A stretch of DNA of 64,000 nucleotides from Jiella endophytica (GTDB taxonomy: Bacteria > Pseudomonadota > Alphaproteobacteria > Rhizobiales > Rhizobiaceae): positions 434,001-498,000 of the forward strand of contig NZ_SOZD01000003.1 of the NCBI RefSeq assembly GCF_004519335.1. The letters are read 5' to 3'. This document shows, one piece after another, positions 60,657-64,000 of this stretch (position 1 is the stretch's first letter; each line of letters starts with the position of its first letter). The translations under genes and the position numbers were made by a program. The notes beneath the pieces are model-generated. The model was not told the origin of the DNA. It ran no database searches and was given only the letters and a program-made list of their open reading frames with translations.

Positions 60657-61715
60657 TCAGGCAGCCGGGAGCATCACGAGGTCGTCGCGGTTCCAGCGGA
60701 GCTCGACGGGCCTGCCGATCTCGATCGCGGTGCCGCCGCCACGCTGGACGACGGACTTGATCTCCTTGCCCCCGCAGTCGACCACATAGGTGCTGAGGCT
60801 GCCGGAGAAGCTCCGGCGCTTGACGACGCCCTGCAGCTGGCCCCCAGCCGTCGCCGCGTCCGGGAGGGCGCTGAGATGGACGCGCTCGGGGCGGATCGCG
60901 CAGCGGAAATCGCCGGCGACGGTGCCACCTTCCGGCGGCAGATCGATCGCGAGACCGTTGTCCAGTCGCAGCCTGCCGTTCTCGGCTGTCCCAGAGAGGA
61001 TGTTCGCCTCGCCGAGGAAGGTTGCGGCGAATTCGCTGGCCGGCCGGTCGTAGATCTCTTCGGGGGCGCCTTCCTGGACGATCCTGCCGTCCTTCAGGAT
61101 GCCGATCCGGTCGGAGATCGACAACGCCTCTTCCTGATCGTGGGTGACGAAGATGGTGGTGACGCCGACCTCGCGCTGGATGCGCTTGAGTTCGACCTGC
61201 ATGTCGGTCCTCAGCGCCTTGTCGAGGGCCGAGAGCGGCTCGTCGAGAAGCAGCACGCGTGGTTTGGTCACAATGGCCCTGGCCAGCGCGACGCGCTGGC
61301 GCTGGCCGCCGGAAAGCTGGTGCGGCCGGCGCTTGGCGAGGGCCCCGAGTTGCACGAGGTCAAGCGCATCGGCGACCTCGCGGCGGAGGGTCTCGCCCTT
61401 CTCGCCGCGCACCTCGAGGCCGAAGGCGACGTTGTCGGCGACACTCATGTTGGGGAACAGGGCGTAGTTCTGGAACACCATGCCGATGCGGCGCTTGTTG
61501 ACCGGGACGTTCTCCACCGCCTCGCCGTCGATGCGGATCGAGCCCGTGTCTGGAAACTCGAAGCCGGCGATCATCCTCAGAAGCGTCGTCTTGCCGGAAC
61601 CCGACGGTCCGAGGAGGGCGTAGAAGCCGCCGTCCTCGAAGGCGATCGACACGTCGTCGACGGCCTTGTGGACACCGAAGGTGAGGCTGACGTTCTGAAC
61701 TTCGACGCGCGCCAT
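60657..61715 (-). CDS. PotA-type ABC transporter ATPase (second system)
   Basis: A 352-residue ATPase: Walker A GPSGSGKTT, signature LSGGQRQRVALARAI, Walker B LLLDEPLSALD, switch histidine FVTHDQEEA, and a C-terminal TOBE-type domain (about residues 265-350). Its ATG overlaps the permease stop (TAATG). Last gene of the second PotABCD-type operon; distinct in sequence from the ATPase at 57392-58450. Confidence 0.95.
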   Translation of the reverse strand: MARVEVQNVSLTFGVHKAVDDVSIAFEDGGFYALLGPSGSGKTTLLRMIAGFEFPDTGSIRIDGEAVENVPVNKRRIGMVFQNYALFPNMSVADNVAFGLEVRGEKGETLRREVADALDLVQLGALAKRRPHQLSGGQRQRVALARAIVTKPRVLLLDEPLSALDKALRTDMQVELKRIQREVGVTTIFVTHDQEEALSISDRIGILKDGRIVQEGAPEEIYDRPASEFAATFLGEANILSGTAENGRLRLDNGLAIDLPPEGGTVAGDFRCAIRPERVHLSALPDAATAGGQLQGVVKRRSFSGSLSTYVVDCGGKEIKSVVQRGGGTAIEIGRPVELRWNRDDLVMLPAA

Positions 61716-62506
61716 TACTGATCGCCTCCAAAGCGGAAAAACCGGGATACGACGAACATCAGGCTCATGGAGAACACGATGATGATCGTCGAGACGGCAT
61801 TGATTTCGGGTGTGAAGCCCTTGCGGATCGCCGCATAGATCTCGACCGGCAGGGTCGTCTGGCCGGGCGTCGCCAGGAAATAGGAAACGACGAACTGGTC
61901 GAAGGAGACGGCGAAGGCGAACAGCCCGCCGGCGACGATGCCCGGCGCGATGCAGGGCAGCGTCACCTTGCGCGTCGTCTGCCAGGCGCTGGCGCCGAGG
62001 GAATAGGCGGCGTCCTCGAGGTCCTTCGAAAAGGTCGCCAGCCGCGCCGAGACGACGATGATCACGTAAGGCAAAGCCAGCGCGACATGGCCGAGCAGGA
62101 TCGCATGCAGCCCGCGGCCGACGCCGGTGCCGAAGAAGAAGATCAGCATCGCCGTGCCTGAGATCAGCCAGGGAATGGCGATCGGCGGGAAGAGCAGCGC
62201 CTGCAGCACCCGCTTGCCGGCAAAGTCGTAGCGGAAGAGCGCCAGCGAGGCGGCGGTGCCGAGGATCGTCGCGATGATGGTGGTCATCACGGCGATCTCC
62301 AGCGAGTTCAGCGTCGCGGCGATCAGACCGTCATTGTCCGACAGCGCCACGTACCATTCCGTCGTCCATTCGAAGGGCAGCTGGTAGAAGGGCGAGACGT
62401 TGAAGGACATCGCCGCCATGATGACCAGCGGCAGATAGAGGAAGACGAGGACGAGGCCGATATAGAAACGGCCGAGCCCCGACAGGAAGGCGGGAGCGCG
62501 GATCAT
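61715..62506 (-). CDS. PotC-type ABC transporter permease (second system)
   Basis: A 263-residue permease: FYIGLVLVFLYLPLVIMAAMSF at the N-terminus and EAA loop DAAYSLGASAWQTTRKVTLPCIAPG. The start at 62506 overlaps the preceding permease by 4 nt; longer frames upstream are unsupported. Confidence 0.94.
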   Translation of the reverse strand: MIRAPAFLSGLGRFYIGLVLVFLYLPLVIMAAMSFNVSPFYQLPFEWTTEWYVALSDNDGLIAATLNSLEIAVMTTIIATILGTAASLALFRYDFAGKRVLQALLFPPIAIPWLISGTAMLIFFFGTGVGRGLHAILLGHVALALPYVIIVVSARLATFSKDLEDAAYSLGASAWQTTRKVTLPCIAPGIVAGGLFAFAVSFDQFVVSYFLATPGQTTLPVEIYAAIRKGFTPEINAVSTIIIVFSMSLMFVVSRFFRFGGDQ

Positions 62507-63369
62507 GCGGCTTTCCTCAGGACCGGCGCCGAGACGAGCAGGATCACCAGCACGACGGCGAGGAGGATGAAGGACAGAGCGGCGCCGAGCGGCCAGTTGT
62601 AGACGGCGGTGAACTGGTCCTCGATGACCGTGCCGTAGAGCGTGCCACCGTGCCCGCCGAGAATGCGCGGCTCCATGAAGGAGCCGACGACGGGGATGAA
62701 GATCAGCGCCGAGCCGGCGAGAACGCCCGGCAGCGCCAGCGGCGCGATCACCCGGCGCAGCGTCGTGAAGCGCGAGGCGCCGAGCGAGCGGGCAGCCTCG
62801 ATCAGCGCGTCGTCGATCGCCTGCAGGCTGAGATAGCAGGTCAGCACCATATAGGGCAGATAGGAGTGGACGAGGCCGATGATGACGGCCGGATAGGAAT
62901 ACATCAGGTCGAAGGTGACCTTGAACGGCAGGATGGCATTCAGCGCCGTATCGAGGATGCCGCCCTCGCGCAGCACCATCGACCAGGAGAACACCCGCAC
63001 CAGCGAGTTGCTCCAGAACGGCAGAATCACCAGGAGAAAGATCGCCTCGCGGGCGCGGCCCTTGAAGATCTTGGCGAGCACATAGGCCGCCGGAAAGCCG
63101 ATCAGGACGCAGACCAGCGTGACGATCAGCCCGAGTTCCAGCGAACGCACCAGCAGCGTCGCATAGAGCGGGTCGGAAAAGAACGTCGCGTAGTTGCCGA
63201 GCGTCAGCGTCGCCGACTGGCCGCTTGGCGACATCGAGGTCAGCAGCGAGAAATAGACCATGGCCGACAGCGGCAGGAAGATCGCCAGTGTCAGCCAGGC
63301 ATAGGCGGGCAGGAGAAGCGGCATCGCCTTCACCAGGCCGCTGTCTCGCCTCTTGCCGGTCATTGCCAT
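62503..63369 (-). CDS. PotB-type ABC transporter permease (second system)
   Basis: A 288-residue permease: MPLLLPAYAWLTLAIFLPLSAMVYFSLL at the N-terminus and EAA loop EAARSLGASRFTTLRRVIAPLALPG. The ATG at 63369 is preceded by GGGA; an ATG two codons later is also possible, and a start at 63447 would add a non-homologous tail into the hairpin-rich spacer. Confidence 0.92.
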   Translation of the reverse strand: MAMTGKRRDSGLVKAMPLLLPAYAWLTLAIFLPLSAMVYFSLLTSMSPSGQSATLTLGNYATFFSDPLYATLLVRSLELGLIVTLVCVLIGFPAAYVLAKIFKGRAREAIFLLVILPFWSNSLVRVFSWSMVLREGGILDTALNAILPFKVTFDLMYSYPAVIIGLVHSYLPYMVLTCYLSLQAIDDALIEAARSLGASRFTTLRRVIAPLALPGVLAGSALIFIPVVGSFMEPRILGGHGGTLYGTVIEDQFTAVYNWPLGAALSFILLAVVLVILLVSAPVLRKAA

Positions 63370-63454
63370 GATCCTGTTCCCTGCCCCGGAGCGACGTGCG
63401 TCCGACGGGACGCCCGAAGGCCGCTCCACCTCTTTGAGCAGACGCATCGTGCCG

Positions 63455-63480
63455 CCCGAACATCCATTCCGATGTTCGGG
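63455..63480 (-). other. Intercistronic hairpin 2 (receptor-permease spacer)
   Basis: CCCGAACATC (63455-63464) and GATGTTCGGG (63471-63480) form a perfect 10-bp stem with a 6-nt loop. With the hairpin at 63513-63555 it fills the 192-bp spacer between the receptor and permease genes. No U-tract. Confidence 0.6.
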
Positions 63481-63512
63481 CCGGTGCAGCGCCGCTTCCG
63501 CCTCATTCGTCG

Positions 63513-63555
63513 TTCGCCCCGGCCGCTCTTTCGGTCCGCCTGCGGCCGGGGCGAA
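63513..63555 (-). other. Intercistronic hairpin 1 directly after the receptor gene
   Basis: TTCGCCCCGGCCG (63513-63525) and CGGCCGGGGCGAA (63543-63555) form a perfect 13-bp stem with a 17-nt loop, starting 6 nt after the receptor stop on the minus strand. This is the strongest member of the receptor-gene hairpins in the window; probably attenuation or 3'-end protection. Confidence 0.65.
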
Positions 63556-63561
63556 GCCGCC

Positions 63562-64000
63562 TCAGTTCGCGCCGACCTTCAGGCTCTGCCAGACCTTGAG
63601 ATAGTCCTCGCGCTGCTGGTCGGTGATCGGCTCCTGGAACTGGACCCGCTCGGCGACTTCCGGCGCGCCCATGACCTTGCGGTTGAAGCTGTCCTCGGGG
63701 AGTGCGGCGACGGCGCGCTTGCTGGCCGAGACCGGAGCGCCGACCGTTTCGTCCCACTCCTTGTAGAACTCCGGCGAGATCATGTAGTTGATGAACTTCT
63801 CGGCGCCCTCGACATTGGTCGAGCCGACCGGAATGGCGAAGCTGTCGAGCCAGCCGACGGCCCCTTCCTCGGGCACTGCGAGCGAGACCGGCAGGTTGAA
63901 CTTGGTCTTCGCCCGGCCGGCCGAGCCGGACCAGTAGGTGCCGAGGTCGATCTGGTTGGAGGCGACCATCTGGTTCCAGTCGTTCTCCGACGACCAGAAG
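63562..64000 (-). CDS. PotD-type periplasmic binding protein, C-terminal part (runs off window)
   Basis: The frame is open from the window end to a TGA at 63562-63564; 146 residues are visible and the N-terminus with signal peptide lies beyond base 64000. Features of the putrescine/spermidine receptor family: FWSSENDWNQMVASNQIDLG, the GWLDSFAIPVGSTNVEGAEKF segment and the closing FINYMISPEFYKEW. First visible gene of the second PotABCD-type operon. Confidence 0.92.
   Translation of the reverse strand, partial: FWSSENDWNQMVASNQIDLGTYWSGSAGRAKTKFNLPVSLAVPEEGAVGWLDSFAIPVGSTNVEGAEKFINYMISPEFYKEWDETVGAPVSASKRAVAALPEDSFNRKVMGAPEVAERVQFQEPITDQQREDYLKVWQSLKVGAN

Overview
The window is chromosomal DNA of a high-GC (about two thirds G+C by eye) Gram-negative bacterium, most likely an alphaproteobacterium of the Hyphomicrobiales (Rhizobiales). 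Evidence: an iron-sulfur photolyase with the PhrB cysteine spacing, a hmu-type heme locus with a TGA-N9-TCA iron operator, a TctDE/TctCBA locus, and many periplasmic-binding-protein transporters (ABC, TRAP, TTT). Genes are dense and read on both strands in operons with 1-4 nt overlaps. I see no rRNA, tRNA, CRISPR array, phage, transposase or other mobile element.

Layout. 1-2 kb: end of an atypical SDR protein and an FeS-type photolyase. 2-7.8 kb (minus): RND efflux pump (adaptor, then pump) with a TetR regulator; two TACCG-N2-CGGTA palindromes lie upstream of the adaptor gene. 7.9-13.6 kb (plus): LacI regulator, polar-amino-acid-type ABC transporter, 2-hydroxyacid dehydrogenase and a small alpha/beta-barrel protein; two copies of a GATCGATC-centred operator flank lacI. 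13.6-16.9 kb (minus): response regulator, histidine kinase and a coupled periplasmic binding protein, divergent from 17.2-21.3 kb (plus) tctC-tctB-tctA-abrB; four GTCA repeats spaced exactly 11 bp sit between them. 21.4-27 kb (minus): a split AtuA pair, TAXI-TRAP transporter and hydroxyacyl-type dehydrogenase, with a divergent LysR at 27.1 kb and a carboxymuconolactone-decarboxylase-family gene. 28.9-32.5 kb: GntR regulator and a second polar-amino-acid ABC operon. 32.8-35.8 kb: DapA-family aldolase, DUF3830 and FAD amine-oxidase-like genes. 35.9-44.6 kb (minus): LuxR-type regulator followed by a 2461-residue repeat-built autotransporter. 45.2-51.4 kb: DUF1007 protein, heme receptor and hemP-hmuTUV. 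51.4-59.6 kb (minus): spermidine/opine-type ABC transporter with a three-part flavin/[2Fe-2S] amine dehydrogenase, a fourth flavoprotein and RidA, with a divergent LysR. 60.7-64 kb (minus): another PotABCD-type transporter, running off the window.

How it fits together. Most of the window is a set of self-contained nutrient modules: a periplasmic receptor and transporter, one to four enzymes for the imported compound, and a dedicated local regulator with a visible operator candidate. A recurring detail is a strong RNA hairpin without a U-tract just after the binding-protein or adaptor gene (6270-6308, 18178-18212, 24282-24314, 58492-58507, 63455-63555), probably setting receptor:permease ratios. 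The most distinctive locus is the LuxR plus giant autotransporter pair, whose passenger is built from 52- to 56-residue repeats, including three nearly identical 156-bp units in a row.
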